This document shows positions 18,488 to 28,100 of a DNA stretch of 64,000 nt, in pieces. The stretch's first letter is position 1, and every line of letters begins with the position of its first letter. The translations under genes were made by a program, and so were the position numbers. Under the pieces are notes generated by a model. The model was given only the letters and a program-made list of their open reading frames with translations, made no database searches and had not been told where the DNA came from. The DNA comes from Hondaea fermentalgiana (Eukaryota > Sar > Bigyra > Thraustochytrida > Thraustochytriidae): NCBI GenBank assembly GCA_014084085.1, contig NPFB01000024.1, forward strand, positions 79,188-143,187. The letters are read 5' to 3'.

Positions 18488-21327
18488 ATGGCGACGCCGT
18501 CGACGACGCTGCTCGTGGACAACTATGACAGCTACACGTTCAACCTGTTCCAGGTAGGTGAATGAAGGCATGGAGAAAGAGGGACTCGATGATGTCGAGG
18601 AGACAAGTAGTAGCAGGTTGACTTACTAACAGCGTACGTGCGGTGCTTGGACGGACGTAGCTTATCGCCACCGTGAGCGGGCGGGAACCCGTGGTCGTGC
18701 AGAACGACGACTTTGGCGCCGACTGGGACACTTTGTGCAAGACGTTGAAGCCCGGGAAAGATTTCCATCAGGTTGTCATCTCGCCTGGCCCCGGTTCTCC
18801 GCACACGCCTTCCGATGTAGGGCTCAGCGCCGGCGCCGCGCGCGACGCATCCGTGCCCGTCTTTGGTGTGTGCTTGGGTCATCAGCTCCTCGCCGCGACC
18901 TTTGGCGCCCGCGTTGTACGGGGTCAAGAACCCATGCACGGTCGCGTCACCAAAGTCAATGTGCTCGATTCGCAAGACAATGGCCTTTTCAAGGGCATCC
19001 CTTCGGCCTTTGACGTCGTGCGCTACCATTCACTTGTTGTTCAAGAGGACACGCTCCCGGAAAACGTCCGCGTCACGGCGCGCTCGGACGATGGGGCCAT
19101 CATGGCCCTTGCCGTCTCGGGCGACCGAATTAGCGTGGGTGTGCAATTCCATCCGGAATCCATTTGCTCCGAGCATGGCGCGGACCTTGTCCGTAATTTC
19201 TTGAAGCTCTCTGTCGACTTTTGGGCGCGTCAGAATGGCACCCAAATGGGGCAACAGCCAGTTGTAGAAACGTCCTATTTTCATCAAAGCCACACAGAGC
19301 CCGAGACCACGTCTACACCTGTCGCGCAGCTGGCGCTGGGAGCGCACCGTGTTGTTGTAGAGCCTGTATCATACTTTACAGCGAACGACAGCGCACCAGC
19401 AGCTCGCATCAGCACCGAAAAGGTATTTACCACGCTCTTTCCCGTTGATAACGCTGCAGAGCGGTCCGAGACGCGCTTCTGGCTGGACTCTGCCACGCGC
19501 GACCTCGATGGCGGGATGCCGCGGCCCGGGGACCCCTCCCAGACACGATTCTCTTTCATGGGTAATGCAAATGGTCCTCTTGCAGAGCTAGTGGAGTTCT
19601 ACGTGGACCCTGAGAGCCGCGCGATCGCAGACAGCACCGATCACGGGCGCCCGCCTCATGAACTTCGCGCCTACCGTGCTGCAAGCGACGGAACATGGTC
19701 GCAACCTCAGTGCACCGAAACGGAGGACGTCTTCGAATTTCTTGCACACGACATGGAGAGCAAACGCCACGACGCAGATTTTCTTGTCGTACAGTCTGAC
19801 CCGTGTGGCCCAGAATCCTCCCGTTCAGACGGCGCGCCGAGGCCTCTTCAGGATTGGGATCTTCCCTTTGCTCTCGCCTCTGGGTATGTTGGTTTCTTTG
19901 GCTATGGTCTGCGTCGATTCTGCGGTGTGAAGAAGACACTGCCGCGACGATCGTCCGTCTCGACAGACTCTGCCGAAAGTGAAACGCTCGGAGATTCCCT
20001 CGAGGAAAAAACTGTCTCTCGCAAGCGCGCGCGAGCTCCTTCTCCAGCCACCGTTGACGCAGACAGCAGCCAGTCATCTCCAGCACCAGGATCGTCAAAG
20101 ACGCAGTGCTGCGAGGGCGATACCCATGTCCCAGATGCCAGCTTTCTCTTTGCTGACCGTCTCGTCGCGTGGGACCATGACACCAACATGTGCTGGCTCG
20201 TCACCTTCGAGAATGATGAAGCTTCGACAAAGTCTGCTCAGACGGAGTGGCGAGTCAATGCACACAGCACACTCAAGGCGCTTGCTCGAGGCAGCGCCGC
20301 GCCGGAAACCGCAGACGGCACCGTGTCGGTGGGACCCGGCGTTGTGTCAGTTCGTCAGACCGCCGCCTCTTCATCCTTGGGAGCCGGTCCGCTTCGCAGC
20401 ACGGTGGACGACCCAGGCTATATCGATCTTGTTACGTCTTGCATTGAGGAGATTCGCGCTGGCGAAACGTACGAGGTTTGCCTTACAAAGCAGCTTAGTC
20501 TCGAGGACAAGCGCATTCGTGAGCGAGCTTTCGACACATACAAGATGTTGCGTCAAGCAAATCCGGCGCCGTATGCCGCTTTTCTTGAAGTAAAGGCTCC
20601 TGGCAGCAAGTACGAGGGGGGCGAGCCGACTTCCAACTTTGCTGTTTGCTGTAGCTCTCCGGAGCGGTTCCTGCGCGCGAGCGCACATGGTGTTGTCGAG
20701 TCAAAACCCATCAAGGGAACAATTCATCGAGGCGAGACTCCCGAAGAGGACGCTGCACTCGCCGAAGAGCTCCGCACCAGCGTCAAAGACCGCGCAGAGA
20801 ACCTCATGATTGTCGACTTGGTGCGCAACGACCTTGGCAAAGTTTGCAAGGTCGGCACCGTGAGCGTTCCCAAGCTCATGCAGATCGAGTCTTTTACCAC
20901 TGTGCACCAGCTAGTTTCCACGGTGCGTGGGCAACTGAGTCTCGATGAAGATGATTTTGGTCGGCCGCATGCTCCCCGCGCGCAGCGTTTCCCGCCGACG
21001 CTTCGTGCGATTCAGGCCGCATTCCCGGGCGGCTCCATGACGGGGGCGCCCAAGCTTCGCACGATGCAGATCATCGATCAACTCGAACCCAAGGAGCGCG
21101 GCGTCTATTCTGGTGCCCTTGGTTTTGTGTCGCTTACGGGAGCATCGGACCTCAACATTGTCATTCGAACCGCGGTGGTGACGCCAGCGGGAATTAGTGT
21201 GGGTACGGGTGGGGCAATTGTTGCCCTTTCAGACCCTCAAGGCGAGCTCGACGAGACCAAGCTCAAGGCGAATCGCCTGCAGACTGTATTTTCATCATTT
21301 CTTGGCGCGCTCGACGCTGCGTCCTAA
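18488..21327 (+). CDS. Fused aminodeoxychorismate synthase (PabA-PabB)
   Basis: Exon 1 is 18488-18553 and codes MATPSTTLLVDNYDSYTFNL plus FQ; exon 2 is 18661-21327. Total 910 aa. The N-terminal half is a class I glutamine amidotransferase: DNYDSYTFNL start, FGVCLGHQ with the nucleophile Cys near residue 93, and GVQFHPES near 182 with the triad His and Glu. The C-terminal half is a chorismate-binding enzyme. It has PIKGTIHRG (about 704-712), whose Lys is characteristic of PabB rather than anthranilate synthase, then VDLVRNDLGKV, PGGSMTGAPK (about 812) and VYSGALGF. The protein makes 4-amino-4-deoxychorismate from chorismate and glutamine, the first committed step to p-aminobenzoate and folate. 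Fusion of the two subunits is the usual state in fungi, plants and protists. A Ser/Glu-rich insert (about 440-500) lies in the PabB half. Confidence 0.93.
18554..18660 (+). other. Spliceosomal intron of the ADC synthase gene
   Basis: Phase-0 intron of 107 bp with donor GTAGGT and acceptor ACGTAG. A CTAAC branch-point motif at 18626-18630 lies 30 nt before the acceptor. Removal joins FNLFQ to LIATVSG as expected for PabA. Confidence 0.9.
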
Positions 21328-21528
21328 ATCTCACATATGCTCATGTCTTTGGTGTCCATTGTGTCGTCTGTACTGACTGACTGACCGACGGACGGACGGA
21401 CTTATGGACACTGGAACTGGCACTGTCTGTCATCCGTGAATGTAAATGCTAAATGCTAAATGCGACATCATACAATACAATACAATATAAATTCGTTTGA
21501 GTGCTTGCAAAGCCCGTATCTGGACCTT

Positions 21529-22530
21529 TTAGGTATCATGGAGAAAGGAGTTCGAGATCGAGTCGAGAATATCACAGTAGCGAAGGACAACATCGCGACG
21601 GCAGTCCTCTGAAAGCTGATCGAGCACAGACTCGCCAGATCCAACAAGTTGAAACGATTCGCTCTCGATGAGATCGTGGAAAAGCTCAGAGTAGCCTCTC
21701 GCAGCGTCTTCGGCATCCGCCGGACGAGAAGACTGTTTCAAGTGACCTTCCTCCCGACGACGACGCGTGGACCTTGCCTTGACCGCTGCGGGAGATGAAA
21801 GCGCACGCTGTGCTCGGCGTTGGGCATGAACTCGTGAGGTCATCGCGTCGCGTGCGCTCGTTGGAGCCTTTCGAGCAGAGGCACGCTTTGTCGACGACTT
21901 GGGCGGCAAAGGAGGCTTGCGTGCAGACTCGGAGCGACGCGGCGTCTCTTGCATCGTGACAAACTCTGCTTCCTTGAGCGCCAAGGAGAGCTTGAGTTTG
22001 CTCACCTCATTTTGTAGCTCGCTGTTGCTTGTCTGAAGTTGACCAATCTGCTGCAAGGCAGAATCGTACTTGAGACGCCAGCCACCCGCGGCAGGCGTCA
22101 TTGAAGCGCGGCGCTCACTTTTATGGCAGTCGACGACCTTGTCCTCAAAGATGGGCTGCAACCGGGGCGAGCAAGGTTCGAATTGCTTTTCTTCCACCAC
22201 CTCGTCCTCTTTGCTTTCATCATCGTTGTCATCGCCGTCGCCTTCGGTTTTAATGTCGCGACTCGGAGTTCGAAGGTGTGCCGTGTCTTTGTACTGTTGG
22301 GGCGACTGCAGCAGCTCCTTCTCCTCCACGGCGTCCAGCTCTGCTGCAAGGCTCTTGATCTCAGCGATGAGATTCTCTTCGCTGGCATCACTCGCACTTG
22401 CTGTAGACCCGATGTTGATCTCATAGCTGCAGTTCTCCTTTGCGTCCTTGCTAAAGGCCTCATTCTTACTGCTTTGGGCCTCCTTGGCGCGCACAGGGCT
22501 CACGTCGAGGTCGTCGAGCAACATGTGCAT
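21529..22530 (-). CDS. Coiled-coil protein of unknown function
   Basis: A 333-aa protein from the ATG at 22530 (MHMLLDDLDVSP); an upstream in-frame ATG at 22584 adds 18 unconvincing residues. Acidic regions at about 45-120 are followed by a leucine-zipper-like coiled coil (about 155-195), a basic Ser/Arg-rich stretch (about 205-275), and a helical C-terminus (about 285-333) with SELFHDLIESESF and VLRYCDILDSISNSF. I do not recognise the family. Acidic-coil-basic architecture suggests a scaffold or cytoskeletal protein. Codon use and length support it as real. Confidence 0.6.
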   Translation of the reverse strand: MHMLLDDLDVSPVRAKEAQSSKNEAFSKDAKENCSYEINIGSTASASDASEENLIAEIKSLAAELDAVEEKELLQSPQQYKDTAHLRTPSRDIKTEGDGDDNDDESKEDEVVEEKQFEPCSPRLQPIFEDKVVDCHKSERRASMTPAAGGWRLKYDSALQQIGQLQTSNSELQNEVSKLKLSLALKEAEFVTMQETPRRSESARKPPLPPKSSTKRASARKAPTSARDAMTSRVHAQRRAQRALSSPAAVKARSTRRRREEGHLKQSSRPADAEDAARGYSELFHDLIESESFQLVGSGESVLDQLSEDCRRDVVLRYCDILDSISNSFLHDT

Positions 22531-22994
22531 CGTGCGTGCTCCGAGACAGACAGAGAGGGAGAGACCGTGCGACCAGAACAGCAAAAATCACAGCAGCCGC
22601 GACCCTTTTGGCAAGTGTCGCACTTGCGACGACCGTGCGCGCGAGTTGCTGAGCTAACAAGCAAGCAAGCAAGCAAGCAAGCACCTCCGACGTCCTTCCC
22701 GATCGGTTATGGGCTTGCCACGAATCAATCGGCATGTGCGCAACCCCGAAAAACGTAACGCCCGACCATGGAGGCCCATTTTTTTTTTCCCTGCTTCACA
22801 CCAGCCAGGCAGCTGGCCAGCATTGAGCGGGCTCTGACGAATGAACGTTCATTCAAGAGAAAAATCGAGCAAGGCCTTTATATTGATGGTTCGATGGGTC
22901 GATGGATCGATGAGTCGTCTCAATCACCAGCAGGTAGACAGACACACAAAACATGCAGTAGATTACGAGCAACTAACGTGACTCCCTTTGCCCC
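22531..22994. other. Intergenic region with AAGC repeat
   Basis: About 460 bp between two minus-strand genes: downstream of the RMDN-like gene and upstream of the coiled-coil gene. It contains (CAAG)n at 22657-22682 and a poly-T run near 22780. No coding frame is supported. Confidence 0.5.
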
Positions 22995-24485
22995 CTAAAG
23001 ACTTGCCTCAAATTCGTCTGCGGCATTCATGACGGCGGTCCATTCTGGATTCGAAGCGTCTTCGGGGTAGCTACGGAGCTCCTTGAGCGCGGCCCGAGCC
23101 TCGGCCTTTTTTCCAAGCTTTTGGTAACAGCGTGCAGTCTCAAAGAGGGCTGCAAGATCGGGACTGCGCAGCGCATGCGCCTTTTGAAAGTGCTGCAAAG
23201 CCTGAGCAAAGGTAGTCTTGGGCGGCTCGCGGCCAAAGACAGCTTTAGCGCCCACGCGCTCCGCCCACGACAACTTGGCGACCTCAAAGCAGAACATGCC
23301 GTACATGTACTGCAAAGTAGGATCATTCGGGTTCAGCTCGATCGCGCGGAGCGTGTGCTTTTCGAAAGTAAAGCCTCCAATAATCTTTTCTTTGGTGCCT
23401 TGGTGATTTGTCCAATCCTGCGCAATGATCGCGTAGTACTTGTGAGTCGCCGAGGCATCTGGAAACCGCTCGAGGAGATCTTCTACAATATCAAGTGCGC
23501 GCTTCAACGTTGCTAGCCGCGCAGGGTCAGTCTCCCCCAACTCCGTCTTCATGATGCTCGCCGTGTAATAGCCCGCACGAGCAGCACGCCAAAGGACCGC
23601 AAGTGTTTGTTCCCTTTGAGGCTTCTCAAGGTATCCCTGCACACGCTCCCATGCTTGCGTGTGTTCATGCTTGGCGTCCAGAGCATCGAGTTCGACAACG
23701 AGAGCCTCCTCGATTGCGCGAGCCGCTTCGAGATCCTCTTCGGTCACTTCTTCTTCGTCTCGCGGGGCGTACTTGGCTTCGTATTCTGCCTCCATGGCTT
23801 TGCGAAGCACTTTCATATCGGCATTCTCGTCTGTGGCCTCGATGGGCTCTTCTCCCTTGCCGATCGCCGTGGCCGCAACTTGAGCTTCTTGCTGCGCGGC
23901 TTTGCCTGCCTGGCGAAGTGAGAGCTCGTACGCAAGAGTAGAAGACATGAGACCGGCAAGAGCGCCAAAGAGGGCACTTCGAAGTTGCTTGTACTGTGCC
24001 CACACTGCCACGAGCGCGGTGAGAGCGAGGATTCCAGCGCTGGCCCCGACAGCTTGGCGCACCTTTTGCAGCGCCAAGAGAGCTTTGACGATGGCGCGGG
24101 CGTGCATTCGGGCAACGTAGAACGCGCGGGCCTTGTCAGGCGACACAACAGGGGGCCGCGCCTTGGCGACGGGGAGATCCCGCACGCCGAGAAATCTCCC
24201 TAGAGCGGAGCGCACCTTGTCGTCCTTGGTGGCGATCTGTAGAACCCTCGCGAGCTCCTTGTCGACGGCGGCGCGGGCGCCCGCGTCGACGAGCATGCGC
24301 GTCAGCGGGGGGGCGCGCACGGGCGCGCACCCTGCGGCCGTGAGCTTGGCGTCGAGCGCGACGAGGTCGTCGTGGACGCGCCAGCAGCCGGAGACCGTGT
24401 CTTCGTCCTCGAACTGCACGTACACGCTCGTGAACTCCGCGGCGCCCCGCGGCCGCACGCGCTGCACGGACAGGACCCTGATCAT
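22995..24485 (-). CDS. RMDN-like (regulator of microtubule dynamics) protein with PX-like N-terminus
   Basis: A 496-aa protein from ATG 24485 (MIRVLSVQRVRPRG); the frame is open 147 codons upstream, but that part is Arg/Ala repeat sequence of non-coding character. Residues 1-105 have a pattern resembling a PX lipid-binding domain (SVYVQFEDEDTVSGCWRVHDD, then a Leu/Ala helix ending RFLGV). A hydrophobic double segment (about 150-195) suggests a membrane anchor. An acidic linker follows. The C-terminal 200 residues are TPR-like, with LWRAARAGYYTAS, YYAIIAQDW, AIELNPNDPTLQYMYGMFCFEVAKLSW and ARCYQKLGKKAEA. This series is typical of RMDN1-3/FAM82 proteins, which sit at mitochondria, ER contact sites or spindle microtubules. 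The RMDN call is good; the PX call is tentative. Confidence 0.78.
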   Translation of the reverse strand: MIRVLSVQRVRPRGAAEFTSVYVQFEDEDTVSGCWRVHDDLVALDAKLTAAGCAPVRAPPLTRMLVDAGARAAVDKELARVLQIATKDDKVRSALGRFLGVRDLPVAKARPPVVSPDKARAFYVARMHARAIVKALLALQKVRQAVGASAGILALTALVAVWAQYKQLRSALFGALAGLMSSTLAYELSLRQAGKAAQQEAQVAATAIGKGEEPIEATDENADMKVLRKAMEAEYEAKYAPRDEEEVTEEDLEAARAIEEALVVELDALDAKHEHTQAWERVQGYLEKPQREQTLAVLWRAARAGYYTASIMKTELGETDPARLATLKRALDIVEDLLERFPDASATHKYYAIIAQDWTNHQGTKEKIIGGFTFEKHTLRAIELNPNDPTLQYMYGMFCFEVAKLSWAERVGAKAVFGREPPKTTFAQALQHFQKAHALRSPDLAALFETARCYQKLGKKAEARAALKELRSYPEDASNPEWTAVMNAADEFEASL

Positions 24486-25179
24486 CTTCGCCCTCGCCGC
24501 AGGCCCGCCTCTCCTCGCCCTCGCCCTCGCCCTCGCCCTCGCCTCGGCGCGCTCCCTCGCGAGGAAGGTATGCGCGGTCTGTCTGAATACGCGGTCTGCC
24601 TGCCAGGTCCGGGTCGACGTCGACTCCGTCTTCGCCATCGCAAGCAGCCGCAGCCGCGACCCTCCCACATCGCCGCAAATTTGCAAAGACCCGCCGCTCG
24701 CCTCTCCGCGGGCCAGGCCAGGGCCGAGCTCGACCGGTCGTCGTCGCGGGCGCTGCCGCGGGCTCGGGTCGGGCCGCGTCGCGAGGAGCGGCGCGAGCCC
24801 TCGGCGGACAGAGCAGAGCTCGCGCACGTGCGTCGCAAACAGAGACACGGCCAGGACGAGGAGGCAGGGGAGACTGCCGACGTTCCCGGCCGCGCACACC
24901 TTGCTGGTGCAGACGAACGAGAACACGTGTGGAGTTGTCTCACGTCAGATTGGTGGTGAGCGGAGTCTTGTAGGAGGAAAGAAGAGCGCCGCGGAGGAGA
25001 TGGGAACGCGGGAGGAGAACGAATGCTGAGAGCGCTCGCGATGGAGGAGATGATGCACGGGGAGGAATAAACGCGAGCGTAAAGCCAAGGCTACGCGCGC
25101 ACGGGCACGGCGTGGAAAAGGCTGGTCGAAGCCTTGACGCTGGCAGGCACGCCTCCTTCGAGGACACACGCCGCGCAGT
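24486..25179. other. Divergent intergenic region (RMDN-like / LRR)
   Basis: About 690 bp of GC-rich sequence between divergent start codons. Includes a (CTCGCC)n hexanucleotide run at about 24513-24543. No coding sequence supported. Confidence 0.5.
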
Positions 25180-28100
25180 ATGTACGAAGCAAGCGATGAT
25201 CAGCTCACCGGGTTCGCAAGCGAGGCGAGCAACTTGACCGGCAACGGGCGAAGGGGCGACAATGAGCTTGCGGAGCTCGAGGCCAAGATTTCTGCGGAAT
25301 GGGAGACAAATGATAAGATTGAACAAAAGGCGAGACGAGGACTGAGGCGACGGCCAGACTCGGGACAGTACAAGCGCCCAGGGGTGCGCATCAACGTTGT
25401 CAAGAACCCTTGGACGTCACCATCAAGCAGACATTTTCCACGAAAAGATATTTGGGAGTGGTCGGGAGCAGAAGATGGTGAGAACGAAAGCTTCCGAAAA
25501 GACTTTTTCAAAGCCACGCAGCTCCAAGTCTCCTTGAACGAGTCCTCGACGCAAGAACTTGCTGCTGCAAACAGTGGCATCGGCGACGCTAGTCAGATCT
25601 CTGGTCATGATCTCACCAACATTGGATCGAATCAGTTGCGCAAAGCCCCAAGCTTACGCACCTCCATACATGAGCAGCTGATGGCTACCGCAGACATTCG
25701 GCGCGCTATTCGAGATGGAGCAAAGGGTAAACAGAAAGCTCTCAAAGGCGACACAGTTCCGGGAGGAGAGAATCAAGGGAAGAAAGCTCGTCGTTTCAGC
25801 TTGGTGAAAAACTATCGCAAAAAAGCAGCCATGGAGCGAGAAAAAGCTGCGCAAGCCGAACGCAAAGTGGCTGCTCTTGCCAGCGAAAAGTCCAACGGGT
25901 ATGCAAGTCGCCGCGACCTTGATCTCGAACGTGCACCAACACCACCCCTCCGGGCACTTGGACTGAGCGAAGAAGCTACTGGAGACCCCGAACAAGACCG
26001 AGTCAGACTTGATGCAGCGCCAGAGCTACTCATTGCAAAACACAACGCGTCTCTTACGGCGTCCACCTCGCAGCAGGTTTTTGTTAGCGCATGTCGCAAG
26101 GCAGACATCGTCCCGGAACCCCTCCTCGTTCCGCGGAAAGAACCCGAGAGCACCATGGAGGCGAGCAAGATGCACCAGAATTTGAATGTGCGCACCAAAA
26201 AGGACCTCTTGAAACTCGAGTCGCGCGATGTGATTCTTTGGGATTGGCGCGCAATCGCCAAAGGCCGCACACCTGACGAGCTCCGACTTGAGCATTTCGG
26301 CATGGGAGACAGGTACATGCCTGCGCTGGCCGAAGCGCTCGAGGCTGATGCCAAGCACGCTCTTCAGGGAAAGCGTGCATTCTGCCGCCTCCAGCTCGCA
26401 GGTTGCCGCATCAGCGCGAGAGGTATCAAGAGCCTCGCGCCCAGTCTCCGCGAGCATCCTCGAGTCATTCGCATCGATCTTTCTCGAAATGCCTTGGGCC
26501 CATGGGCAGCTGAACCACTCTGCGCTATATTTGCGCCGTCAATGCCTGCATCTTGTACGCTGACGGCTCTCGATTTAAGCCATAATGGTCTCGGAGATCT
26601 GGCCATTGCGAACCTCTTCCAAGCGCTCGAACATTCTGTCGTGGAGCATTTGAATCTTACCAAGAATGAAATCTCGTCACGCGGTGCGCTGGAAATTGCC
26701 TCCTTTCTCCAGCGCCAGCGCCATCCCCGATATCAGACGTCAACGAGGAGGGGCAACGACCCACACGCAGAGCGTACACATCACCCATCTGACCTTGGAG
26801 CCACACTTTCGGGAGGGTCCCCCAATGGAACGTCGTTGCTGCAAAAGGCAGGTTCTCGTTCATTTTTCGACTTGGAGGACGCCCCGAGCTTTGCAAGCGC
26901 CATGTCAGGGGATGAAACTCGTCCCGACGGTGAAATTATCGACGAGGACTCCGAAGACGAGGACCAAACGCACCACTGTCCGTTATCTACTCTCATAATT
27001 GACTGGAACCGAATCCAGGGCTCCGAGGCGGGTCAGCTTTTGCAAACGATGACAACAAATACCGTCTTACGGGAAATATCCCTCGCATGGAATGGAATTG
27101 GCGCACATGAGCCAAGCATGGAGGCGGCAAAGGACATGCTTCGTCAATCGACGATTCTGCGCAAAGTCAACTTGGCTCACAATCGCATTGCTGCATCGCA
27201 CTGTGTCGCTTTCCTAGAGCAGCTTCCTTTCAATACAAGTCTTTTGTGTCTCGATCTGAGTGGCAATGAAGATCATGAGGTTCCTTTTGCAGACGAATCG
27301 AACGAAGACAAAGTAGCCGAGAGCTGGTCCGCTCAAGCGGCAAGCATCGGTGGACGTTCGTTCATCTACAGCCGCTACGAATGCCTACCGTGCACTCGCC
27401 AACAGCAACGCGTCGAGCCCGATGCAGAGAAACATCTTGCTTCGAAAGAAGATGTGGTGGCGGCGAACAACGAAGAGCAAACGGAAGCCAACGACGTCGA
27501 ACAAAACCCAGACTCTCCTTCTTCGTCGCCATCCACATCTGCCGCGGCGGCAGTGGCAAAGGAGGAGGAGGAGAGCAGCTTGGGAGCAAAAGAAAGCATC
27601 TCGCAGGCCGAAGAAGTCCTCGACGCCAATGTGTGGAAGCGACGCGGGGTATGCTGGCTTGAGCGTCGATGGACGCCACATACCATTTGGTACTACCCAG
27701 GAATAAGTGGGCCGCCATCAAGCGAAGTTTTTTTGGAGATTCACCTCCCAGGCGGGGGAGCCATGGTGACCAAGATGACGTTTGCCCCAGAAATGCAATC
27801 TTGCGCCGGCGCGGCCGATCACGCTCGTACGTCGCGGGCCTCAATGGCATCTAGCATGCGGGGAACAGAGAGAAACAGCGTTAACAAAGGTCCAGCCCGC
27901 AGTCGCCAGTCCACGCGTATGTTTGCTGCGCAGAGAACAAGTGGTGCTCATGAAGGTAACAGCGTTCTGAACGGGCAGCGCGGCAGGCTCTTGAGCAAAG
28001 CGCAACTTCGTGGACGAGGAAATGGCTCTCAGATCGCCAACTCGCTCGAATCCAAGGCATTTCAACCCTGCCCGCCTTCCGGGAATGGCCCTGGTCTGAG

